A stretch of 64,000 bases of DNA, taken from positions 2,058,388-2,122,387 of the forward strand of contig CM030935.1 in assembly GCA_018136815.1 (NCBI GenBank). Direction: 5' to 3'. The notes under the pieces are model-generated. The model ran no database searches and was not told where the DNA came from. It was given only the letters and a program-made list of their open reading frames with translations. Both the position numbers and the translations under genes were made by a program. Below are positions 8,723-20,700 of this stretch, piece after piece; position 1 is the first letter of the stretch; each line of letters starts with the position of its first letter. The stretch is from Isochrysis galbana (lineage: Eukaryota; Haptophyta; Isochrysidales; Isochrysidaceae).

Positions 8723-11700
8723 TCATTCGTGCCAATCCTCGGCCTCTTCCTGAATCTTGTGCTCCGAGACGCCGAGATTGGAGGTGGAGTTCTCAGCACG
8801 AATATTCGCAATAGACGCATGTGGATGCAACGATCCAAACAAGGAATATTCACTCGTCGAGGAGGATAGCTCGCTCACAATCGATGTGCTCCTTGCGGTG
8901 GCCATGGATGAGCGCCGCCAGTCGTCAAAGACGGCTGTACGGCGAGTGCGCGCCACAGTTGCAGCTGCTTGGACACTTTCGGCAAGTTGCAGCGCCAAGA
9001 CCTTGCTGTAGCAAGGGACGACGAGTCGTTTCTCACGATCGGTGTTCCCCCGCCTCGAAGATTTTTCAGCGCGCTCACTGCGGCCGCTTTCGACTAAGTA
9101 CTCGCTTCCCTCGCTTTGTTCACTCGGCCACGCTTCGGCCGCCACATCGCCGTGGAGTGAATGGAGGCGTGGATTGTCACCACGTGTGCTAACCCCGCTT
9201 CCACGGCGTGAAGCGAGAATGAGGACGATGTTCGAATCATTTGCCTCCGCGGTCAGCACTTTGCGTAGTGGCACGTTAGCAGTGGACATCCAGTTTGTGG
9301 TGTCAACGACCAGCAAACGCACACCAGTGAGGACGAGAACAAGCGGTTTGGCGTCTTGAGCTGGTGGCCTCAGCAATTCGAATCGAAGCATCGATTCGTT
9401 CACATAATGCCCCTCGCCGGCTGAGTGGAGGACTTGTTGGGCAAGCGCCTCGGCGAGAGAATACGGCACAATTCTGCATCGAGGAGAGGAATGGGAGGCC
9501 GAGATCGGGTGGAGCATGCGGGGAGGGCGGCGGCGACCGATGCGAGCCGAGTGAGTCATAGTGGACTCCGTCTCTCCACTAAGCTGTTGCATGGCGTTCG
9601 TCATCCCTGATGCAAAATGCAGAACCCCTGCCGTTGGGCGAAGGGCTGCTCCAGCAATACCCTTCCCAACACCGATGGAGAAGCCCCGCACACCGTCATT
9701 CATGGCACCTTTGACAGGCTCGCGCACGATGCCCACTACTCCAGATATGATCCCTAGGCCGAGTTTGGTCGTCCCATCCATCAGTTGGCGGCCGCTTTGT
9801 TTTGCAGCGGCCACAGCGCCCCGCTCAAGATTCACCGCTCTCTGAGATTCACGCGCCTCAGCCCAGTGACCACCCGTGCGACCCATGTCCATGGCCGCAA
9901 GGGTGCGGTCAGAGGAGCGCGCAGCGCTCGAGACAAACTTGCCGAATGAGTTGATGGGGGCGCCGATGGTGCTCTTAGCAAAGCTCGCACTACCCGCGGC
10001 AACGGCCCGCCCAAATGACGAGGGCTTTTGCACTACTGCCATTGCAGGAAGGTAGAACAAGTCCTTCACGCCAGTGCTCCACGTGCGGACAAATCCAACA
10101 GGATCACCAAGCATGTCGACCTGCAACAACACGCGCATAAGCTGACGAAGCAATGAATACTTGTAGTGGCTTGCAATAGATGCACCAAGCTCGGCAGCGG
10201 TGCCGACAAGATGCTCACGCAGGAGGGCAGATAAGTGTATGGGCGCCTCGTCGATGTGAGGGATCGGTACGAGTAAGGCTGCCGAGCCGCGCCCGAAGCC
10301 GAGATTGTTATTATGGTGGAAGGTAATTGAAACACGAATTGGGTGGAGCTCCAACCGCTTGAAGTATTGCAGCCGCTCAGGTGCACCGTAGCGGAGAAGC
10401 CCGCGCACCGACGCCGAAAGTCGCCGCTGTTCGCGCTTCTTGCGGATTCGCTGGATTGGAGGTGTTCTTCTGCCATCCATCGCAGCATGGTGAATCGCAC
10501 TTCCAGCCCCTAGCTTCTGAGACTTTGCATCGTTGATCAGCCTAATCAAGCTTGGGATGCGTGCGGCAAAGAGGAAGTCGAGAAGGGCCTGCACAAGTAT
10601 TGGCTCAGCCGCCAGCTCGAGTTCAAGAAGCCGGCAGGATACGTATTCCCACCAATCCACTGCGCCGCCACGGGTGCGCAACCGACGCACGATAGACAAG
10701 TGGAGAGCTGGCCGACCTTCCTTTGGGGGGGATCCTGCGAGCGACAGAACAGCCGGTAGCGTGGCCGAGGAGAGTTGGTTGTCTATTTGAAAGACAGCCA
10801 GCTGAAGTTCAAATGTGGCGACATCTGCGGAGAGCATGACGTCATGTTTCAACCCGGTGCCTGAGACATACAGTATTTCTTGACCGCCCGCAGTATGGAC
10901 GATCGAGATACCAAATGCAGCGACATCGACGACCATGATTAGATGTGGCTGTGAGGATGATGCATTTGACATGCTTTGCGTGTCGGGCCGCGTCTCGCTA
11001 ATGGTGACCACGCGTACTCCGTCGAGGAGAGCAACATGTGCCCACGCCACAGGCTCCAGCTTCTCGCTCCGTCTCTGGCTACGCTTCAGTAGACTGCGAC
11101 TTGTCTCCGGGCGTAGGGCCTCAACACGCTCCTCTTCCTCATATTCATCCTCAAGGCGCTCACTATCGGCCGCTGTATCGCGTTCGCCACCCTTGGCACT
11201 TTTGCTTGGTACTAGTGGCGATGGCTGGTCGAAGGCGTCAAGGTTGATTGGATGCGCTTCCACAACAACTTTGTGTGATTGGGAGCGCCATGGGTCTGTT
11301 CGACGTGTATTGCTACCCGAGGGTTCTCGAGTCACCAGCAAGTCAGATGACCGGCTCAGCGAAATACAGATGGCATGTTCAAGCTGTGGTTCTGGCCATG
11401 CAAAGGCTGCACTCCCTCCAGGAGGGGCGACATGTCGTGAGGTGGTGACAACACCTCTCTGCCAGAATGCAGCAATGCACCGTGATTGGTTCACGACGAG
11501 TATGGGCGGGGGCGCCGGAGGTGCAAGCTCGAATGTCACCTCGATGCGCGCATCTACTAGCTCGACAGTAACAAGTATACGCAATATCGATGCCCACCAG
11601 CCGCTTTCATGGCGAGGCACACCCTGCTCGCAAAAGACGACGAAGGTACCCGGGGTGTCTATTGGGAAGGCTGAAGACCACCCCTCGTCTAGCCCAGGCA

Positions 11701-14700
11701 AAAAGCCCGATTCGCCTTGGCCCGGTGCAGCGCGTACGCGCAAGAGAGGCTCCTCTTTCGGCGATGGCCAATGCCAAGGAGCCCGTTCGTTGATCGCGAG
11801 AGGCGTGAGAGACCGCTGCTCGCGTTGCTCTAGGCTTCGTTGGGCAAGCGCGGCAACCCGCTCCTTCTTACGGGCGCGGCCCCTGGCAAATGACTCTTTA
11901 CGTGCTAGCGGATCTCGGCCAGAAGACACCTCGCCCTCGCCGACGTCGTGCTCAGCGTTGCCGGGGCTCCGATGGATACTGGACTTGGGGTTGTGTTGTT
12001 CGCACTCGAGAACAAGCCCAGCACGATTATAAAGCCAGAAACGCTGGACAAAGGTCACCACTTTGATGCGCCCGTGATCCGTGTTGGCGAGCGGCGTGAT
12101 ATGGAGCGCCAAATCATACTTGCCCGCTCGTAGCGATCGCGCGGCCGAAGCCCCAAGCTCAAGTTGACCTAGGCCAACGAGCAACGAAAAAGGAGAAGAC
12201 CAGCCGCCATCGGATTCGTCCTTACGCAACGGCTTGTCATTGAGAGCAGTCTGCCGCATCACGACGTCGGGTTTGACGCGTACGGCCAACGAATGCCGTG
12301 AGCCATTGGCAATGGACTCTAGAAGGGTTTGCTGGTCCGACATCGTCTGCTCTTCGATTGCCACCACATTCCCCTCGTCGCCATTGCCGCCAGTATCGAC
12401 GACTTCACCTGCTGCCGCTTCAGCCACCTCGCGCGCCTCTGCCTCTGCGTCCTCAACGGTATCAACTGCACCGGCACGCCCTTGAGTGTGGGCTTTCTTG
12501 CGCCCCACACGGAATTCGAGCGTAAGCCCGGTGCCATTGATCAGCCAATGTGTCGCATACACTTGCAACAAATGCCTAGCACATTGGCACCCCGAGCGAT
12601 GCTGGACCAGTAGCTTGAGTGATGTAGCGGCTGCTGACACGGCCTTGTCAGCACGGCGTTCCTGGCGCTTTTCGCGGCGCACGGACTTCTCACGAGTATT
12701 CAGATCCTCGAGAGAGCCTGTCGTTCCAGCAGCGCTCGGCTCATCGCTAACAGCAGCGCCGTCCGAGAGCCCGGGATTCGATTGGGTCATTGCCTGGGGC
12801 CTCTCGATACGGCGTGGTCGGAGACGCACCATTTCCACGCGATCTGCGCCACGCTGTGCGCCGTTGGCGTCTAGCTCGATCGGGGCGGACCAATCATATC
12901 CTGGCAGGCGCAATTGAAGAGCGTATCGCGCCCCCGCTACCATTGAGTGTACCTCGCGCAAGGCTCCATGTGGTGGCAGCTCCTCTTGGAGGACAGGTGG
13001 CTCGCCCTTGGCCCACGTGACTCGCCACTCTAGTGGCTCAGGGAGCAGATTTTGTATTGCAGCAGGGGCTTGGATGAGCATGCGGGCCGGACACCCCGTG
13101 GCGAGGCTGGCCTTGACCGGGTACCTCCAACACGTGGCAATAAGGTTGCAATTGTCATTCAGCCGGAGTGGGCGATTTGCAAAAGGCTGAGGAGGAGGCT
13201 TGGCACGCTCAAGAAATGGAGACGGTTTCAGCTCAGCTTCTTCGGATGGTATCGCGTATGCATCACTAGGCGTGGGTAGCAAATGAGCACCATGAGCAAC
13301 GGCATGTAACTGACAAAGTAGCAGGAGTGCGTGCCCACGATGATTGAGGAATGTCAAGCGCTCCTCCGAGGTCGTGCAAGTCAGGCCGATGGAGTTCGGT
13401 GTTGGGGTCTCCACTGGCTCAATGGAGAGGATCTCGTCAAAGGAGAATGTAGCGCGCGTCTCGTGCCCGAATAGGGAGCCTTTGAAACACAGGTAGCGTT
13501 GTGTCACGTACAACTTGCCCCGTGCCGAACCATCGGCATGGACAAGAGCGCATGCATACTCTTGGAGTACGAAAAGGTCCTGTTCGTGCTCAAGGTTGAA
13601 GCGCGCGCGCAAAGCAACATTTTCGGTGAGCATATCTCGGCGAAACTGCGTTGAGCAGCGTGCAACGAGAGTCTCAAGTAGATGTCGTATCTGATTGGCA
13701 CTTGCGAATGTGAAGCCGATGAGTGTGATGCTTGATGGGCTACTGCCCGCCGCGAGACTGAGGACCAGCCCCTTATTGTTCGGCAATTTGGACGTCTTCT
13801 TCACGATCGAAATTACTGCATCATAGTTCACCACTAGGCTTTTCTCTCGCCTCGCCAACTTTTTCTGAAAGGCGTGGTGATGCGGCTGAAAGTAAAAAGC
13901 AGCCGAACCGATGTACAAGTCTCCTGCGTGAGCTTGATTCGTTGCCTTGCTCAGGACGGACCCCTCGGAGGCGACCATTGAACAAGATATTACCCGCACC
14001 AAGTGCTGATGATCCGGCACATCGAAGATTGATCGCCATGCAGCGTCTTCCTCGGCGGTCGGTGGAGGCTCGTCATAGGCCAGTTGCGCTGGGAGCCACA
14101 AATACGGCGGGCCCTTTCCGAGAGCCGATGTCACATCTGCTGCGTCCAGAGCCGCTTTCACAACGTTCATTGGCACATCGCCTAGTCCACAGTCAGTGAT
14201 ACGCAAGCCACCTTCCAATTGTTCGCGCGAGATGGGTAGAGCGCCACCGCCCGGCTTCAAGAGGCCGGCGTGCTGCATTGGCTGATAAGGTAACTCGACG
14301 TCGACTGCGAGCGTGCGCTGAGTGCAATTGACTAGAGTGAACATGGAGCGGAGAGTGAGACGCGTGGTGCCGTTCCGCTGTTCGACCTCGCACACAAGCG
14401 AACGGACTTGCTTCGACGGAGATGGCCCACCCTCGTCAATTGGCAATACGGTAGTCCCCAAGCGATTGACAAGGAGTCCGGCGATGGGGCGCGCGCCCTG
14501 AAGACGCACAGTCAGTCGTCGTGGTGTGTCCTCGCACCATCCACGACTAGACAGCAACTCGGCTGCTTCGGCGTCCCACATCGAAAGACGAGCACTACCT
14601 CCAGCGGCCAGCTCATGCACTCGCCGCGTATTTGATCGAGAAATGGGGAATGCTTGACTGGGCGAAGCAACACGTGAAGCCACCACCTCATCATCCAACG

Positions 14701-17700
14701 TACGTGCGCCACGCGGTACCATGGGCACATCTGCCTCCTCGGTCGCCCAGTATCGTAAATCCTCGCCAGTCTCATTGACGATCCAATACAATGCGCCTTG
14801 GCCTCCTCCATCATGCTCAAAGAGAACATGGCCGTGAGCGTCGTTGACAGCCAGGGATGTTGGTCGGGGGCTCTTCCAAGTGCCCCTTGGAAGGGATGAT
14901 AGCCACAGAGCGCGACGGGCAGCTCGGCTACCAAGAAAGGCCTGGAGATTCGTGTGTACGGCTATAATCATTGTATCACTGACATTGATCTCTAGGGATC
15001 CACGCAACGAGAGATTAATGCTTGTTATGGGAGTCGCGTCGTTCGACTTCTGTAGCCGTAGTAAGAGGCTAAGAGGTTCTACCACGGGTTCCCAGCATAG
15101 CAATGAGAAGTTGTAGAAGTTGACCGCCATCGGCACAAGCACTTCAGCCGCCAATGGTGCTGTGGTCGTGACTTTATCCGTGGTCAAAGTGATTGGCTGC
15201 CCCTCTCCACCGAGCGCTAGCTGGACAAGCGGCAGGCATGGGCGGTCGCACGAGAGCAGAGTAATCTCAATGCCGGGCACGCTTCCTAGCAGCGTTTCCT
15301 GCATTTCGAGAGCCCGAAGGTGCTTGCCCCCTCCACCAAGGGCTGCAGGTGCAGCTGCGTTTGCCAGAGGATCCAATGGTCTCGTCAAATCTATCGGGAA
15401 GGTGGCAGCTGTGTGTTGATAGGCGGAGCTCACTGCGTCCACAAATATCAGCATCTCGAGTGAAATGGAAGCACGAAGCGGCTGATCGAGAGTGAGCGAC
15501 GTCTGCATTTTCCCGGGCCGCAATGATTGCGCAACGTGGAGCGCAAAGGGCTCTAGGAGAGCTGGTGCTTGATCTCTCACGGATGGAAGTGAGACGAGGT
15601 CACAGAGCGCTCCACACGCCCGCAACCCGTGCATTGCGGGCATGCGCGGCCATGCATCTGGAATTGGATCTTCGTAATAGCCAAGGGCTAGGCAAGTATG
15701 CGAATGTGATAGCTGCAAAGACAATTGGTCGTAGACCGCTGTTTGTGCTGGCTTGGTTTCAATCGCGCTAGTATCCAAACTAACGCCAACGGTGATGCCG
15801 TCGGGAACACGCATGGACTCCATCGAAAGGCTAATGTGAACAGCGACCAGGCGTGGTTCTATTTCTTGCGCGACAGGCGTCGCCATCGGCAAAGCACCTG
15901 GGCCTTCTTGGCCGTCCTCGTCGTCGTCGTCACCACTTCCATCTGCCGAGCAATGCATCCCCTCCGGAGCTCCAGGAGCAGGCTCTGTAACAAGGAGTTG
16001 TACCATTGGAATGGCAAGGCGTAGCTGTTGCCCTGTAGGAGGCGGCCTAGGCGGGAGCGCGCCATCGCGCGCCATCAATCGCGCTTTGCGCGCGGAAAGA
16101 ACGTTTGACGCACTGACGCCAGCACGCACGCCGAATTCAGCGAGTCCGAGGACAGCTTTTGGTAGCACCGAGACACTCAATCTGCCAATGGAGACGTCGA
16201 CCTGTTCAGGGTCACCGCCTTTTGTAGCCAAAGATACGAAGACCCCTGCGTCATCCGTCGTCCGGGCTGCAGCGTCTGCCTGCGATGCCGGCCTAATCTT
16301 CCCAGATCCTAGACCGTCCTTGTCCCTCGCAGCGTTGGTGATAACCCTGCTCCCAGCATGCAACGCCGTCTCGCCACGAGCCTCGGCGGCAGCGGCTGGC
16401 GAGGTAAGCGGTGGGCCAAGCATTCGAAACCAACGAATGGCGCCGGATGTGGTCTCAATGGTGACATAGCACGAGATCTTGGGTACCTCAATCTCAACGA
16501 AGGTGCGCCCGTCGAGTCTTTTATTGACACCGATGTCGAGGTTGTCGAGCCGGAGCTGAAGAAGTGGGCGCGAATCAGCGGCGTCGTGCAGCCAGAGCGC
16601 GGCTTGCGGAAGTCTGACCACTACCTTGAGATGGGTCGTCCCTCTTTGTGCCAGACGTGCACGCGCAGGGTCCTTGGGTAGTATAGGGATCAAGTTGAAG
16701 TTGTCAAGCCAGATTGCAAGGAGCAACCCAAAGTCGTCCGGGGTAAGACCTAGATGAACGGTGGACTTGAATTGCGTCAAGTCGATGATTAGTTCCTGGA
16801 AGGGTACCCCTAGTGAGGCTGCGGCAGCGTTCGAGAGCGGCTTCCGAAGAGTGAGCTCGAAGCGTGGGATCTCCTCTACTACAGTGAGCGCAAGGTGGCG
16901 CGGGGGCCCACGGCCGCGCGGGTGTACTGCGACGCCATGCACGCGCACCACGGATACCTTGATAAGGTCCATCAGAGTTGGCTCACCCACAGAGGAGGAA
17001 GCCACCATCGCATCGTAACATTTGAATTCCAGCCGGCCATCGGCGCTGGTGGGCATGGTCAGTATTGCACTTGGCACCAAGATCTTCCACGTTGGACGCC
17101 GCCGTGCCGCTGCAATGGCGCTCGCTGGGTCAGCCAGTGGTGCGGGCGGGACCGGCCGACCCCCGTTCGCGAGTCTAACAAGAGGCTTGCGGATCGCTCG
17201 CTCGATGAATTCGATGGAACGTAGCAATGGAGCAATGCGTAGCTCAAAATAAACAGGCTCTATATCAACGACGACGTCCAGGGTGCCACCCGTGTCCACA
17301 CCTTGCTCGAGGGTCACCACAGCTTGAGCGCCATTGCTCTTTGCAGCGTGCACGGTGGTTGCTGCAACGTCTACATCCTCATACCGGTACGCCTCGGTAC
17401 CCGGGCACTTGGCAATCGCCCGCGCCATTACAAATGTGTTCGCATCGGGGCGCTGGTTCTCAGGGCAGCGCATCTCGTCTAGAGATGCTCGGATGACTAG
17501 TGAAAGCTCTGGTTTCCCACCTGTTTCGATCGGCGGCGACTGTGTGAGCGCGACCTCCACGTCATCGACCGTCAACAGCATAATATGCGGCATCGGAATA
17601 TTTGGTGGCATGCCCTCGGGTGCAACTTCGAATGTCTCTCCGGTGGTAGCATCCCAAGGAATGCCAGCGACCGGCCCAGTGAGAGGCTCCGCGTTGAAGG

Positions 17701-20700
17701 CTACGCTAACGACGGAAACACGGGCACTAAAATTCAGACGCAAAGGACCTTGAGCCCGATTCGTATTGTCAACCAATCTAGACGCAGAATCCCTCTTGGT
17801 TTCGGCTGCCGTGGTGGCCTCAATGGGCGTCATCTCCCCGGCGCAATCCGCCGCAGCACGGGAGCTGGGAAAATGGGCATCGTCGGCCCACGCTCGGTCC
17901 GCTGCAGCCTCGGCAAGCACCTGCATGGCCTCGACGAGAGTGTACGAGCATAGGGAAAACACACCAGGATTCCACTGCAAGCGAAAGCCTTGCGCTTGGA
18001 CGCCAACGTCAGCAAGTATGGAGCCCTCGTCACCATGCTGGAGACTTGCGCTCAGCAGCGGAGCACATACTCCAGACGCGACGAAATCTTGAAGGTCGTC
18101 GCCACGCGTCTCGGACGTGCACCGCCCGTGTATCTTCGCCAACAGGCCGATCGGAACCGGAGGTGGTGCTTCGGAATTCAGCTGCACGAGAACTGACGCC
18201 TTTGGTGGGACACCACGTCGGCAGTCGATTACCTCGACGCTACCAACATACATAGAGAGCTGAGCACCACCGGCATCCGCTTGTAAAATGAGGTCCAGGG
18301 CTGATGATCGCAGGCATAATGATGAGTGTTCTTCCGCAAAGACTGGACGCTCACCTAGCGAGGCCGCGGTTGGTGCCGAGACAGATTCGACGTCGTTCCC
18401 AGAGTCGCGCTCGCGCTCATCCTCGTCTCGGTCAGCTAGTCCGACAGATACTTCGAGACCTTGCAACTGCAATCGAATACGAGCATGCTGGCACAAACCT
18501 AAATTAGCCACGCCCGCGCCAGGTGCGGTGGGCCTCTCAGCGACTACAGGCACATCTTGCACTTCTTCACCGGGAGACCCAAACACTTTGCACGACTCTG
18601 CATTGGAGACATTTGCTCGGGCACGCTGGGTGATTTCGTGGTAGAGGAGCAACATGGGAATTATAGCTCTCCTAGCGTGTTCAATCAAATCAATCGTCTC
18701 TGACAGCATGCGCGCTCCTACATGCACCCTTAGTGTGGGGAGTGCGCCATTCACTTCGATGGTGGGAAGCTTGGCCGATGCCACGGCTGCTGTCACAACG
18801 GCATGCACATCGTCGTCGTCATCGTCCGCGAGTGCGCCCTCGGAGATGCGTTCCACACGGACAAGCAGCCCCGTGTTGCTCGGATTTCTCACTGGACTGA
18901 CGGGTGTTGCATGAACAGCTTTTGACGACCAGACATCGAGCTCGCCGTCATCGAGATCATCAAATGGATCATGGCTCGAGGGGTCTGGAGATATTGAACC
19001 TTCTAATGGGCTACAAGGACGTAACTTGACTTGCTCGGCCGTGATGGTGGGGTGCGAAAGGCTTGGCTCCAAAGTGTCTTCCATAGGAGGGGCATACACA
19101 TATTCTTCGGGGAGGGCTAGTGAAAGCGATAGCATAAACGAGTCCATTATCGGACGGACGCCGGAGAGAGTGAATAGCTCCGCCGCCTCAGGTAAGTGGT
19201 CGAAGGTCGGTGGCACATGCCCATGAGGACGGTGCCTCATATGGCCGCCAAAAGAGAAAGTATTCGCGAGCGACGCACCCAAGCCTAGGTGTCCTTGGCC
19301 AGTAAGATTACCAAGGCTGATGTTGCCTGATGCCACTGATCGGGCGCTATCTCGGGTGAAAAAGGAGGTGACTGCTTCCACGAACGATCGGCGCCCACCG
19401 CCATCATCTAAGGAGACCGTGTCAGTGTGAGGGCCGCGCAGCGTGTCTAGGCCGACCCTCGCGCTAGAGGCCTGCCATGATACTGGCGTGCTCCACATCG
19501 TCCCCACGGCATTGGTGCGGAGGGCATCTGGTGTACGTGCGATATCCGGGCGCGGAGAGCCAGGACAAGAGCCTAGTTGAGATTGGCGAGACAGAAGGCT
19601 CGGCATAGCTGCCGAAGAGCGCGGCTGTGTCGTAGATGAGATAAACGTCGGCTGCGAGGCCAGTGCCATGACAGATGGCTGGGCGTGGGACACCGGCAAA
19701 TTGTGCGTGGGGGCTTCCCGAGATGCTTGTAATAGCACCGCTTGCTTTGCCCATGAAACTGCAATTCCGGCATGGATCCAAATACGCAGGGCATCTTGGC
19801 TGGCATGAGCTGGTGCGGCGACACCCACATGCAAACGCGGCATCTGTACCACCGGGGTATGAAGGCGTGGCGCGCCGGGGGTGATGATCACCGCAGAGAT
19901 GGATTCCGTGACATCTAATTGGAGCCCGACGAGCCAAGCTGGCAGCTTAACAGGCTTGCTGGGCGATGCAGAACGCGGTGCGGAAGTCTGGAGATGCACC
20001 CTTGCGCTCTTCCGTCCAATGATGGAGTCTAGGCCTTGATAGGCGTTCTCCGAGCGCCGTGCGCATTTTTCCTGTTGATCGATCACTAGACGGTCAATCA
20101 CGGCTTCGAGCTGCGCCATTAGCTGTGCACGCCTAGATGGTGTGCACGAGAAAGGTTGGGGAGGTGGAGATGGCGCGATGGCGGCGATGAAATCGGCTAG
20201 GGGCTGGATGATGCCAAGATGCAGTCTCATCGACAATGGCTGAGAGATGCACACCCCAGCCGACATGCCGACAATCTTTACGCCTGAACAATCGATCCCA
20301 ACCGTGATCTGACAAGCAGGAGTGGGGCTGTGGCCGGCTGCCGCATTGCCGCCCCGAAATACGTCACTCAAGGACCCGCCACTACGAGCAGCAACACATC
20401 GTGATCCCAAGTGCACGAGACAAACAGGAGCACTACTAGCAGAGCCCTGCGCGTGGACATGCTTCTCACGAGCTCGCCGCGGGCTGATTCGGGGACTGGT
20501 TGCTCGTGACTGCCATTGACTGTTGAGTCCGGTGAAGAAGATGCTGAGTGAGTGCACGCTGGCACTCAAGAAGGTGGCTGTGGAGGATTCAGAACCAATC
20601 ATCTCGAGTACAGCAGGATTCGCTCTGGAAGCACTATCCGGCGCAACTCTATGGTCTCTTGAGCTCCTTGGACGTCTCCCGACATGGCCGGTGCCCGTCG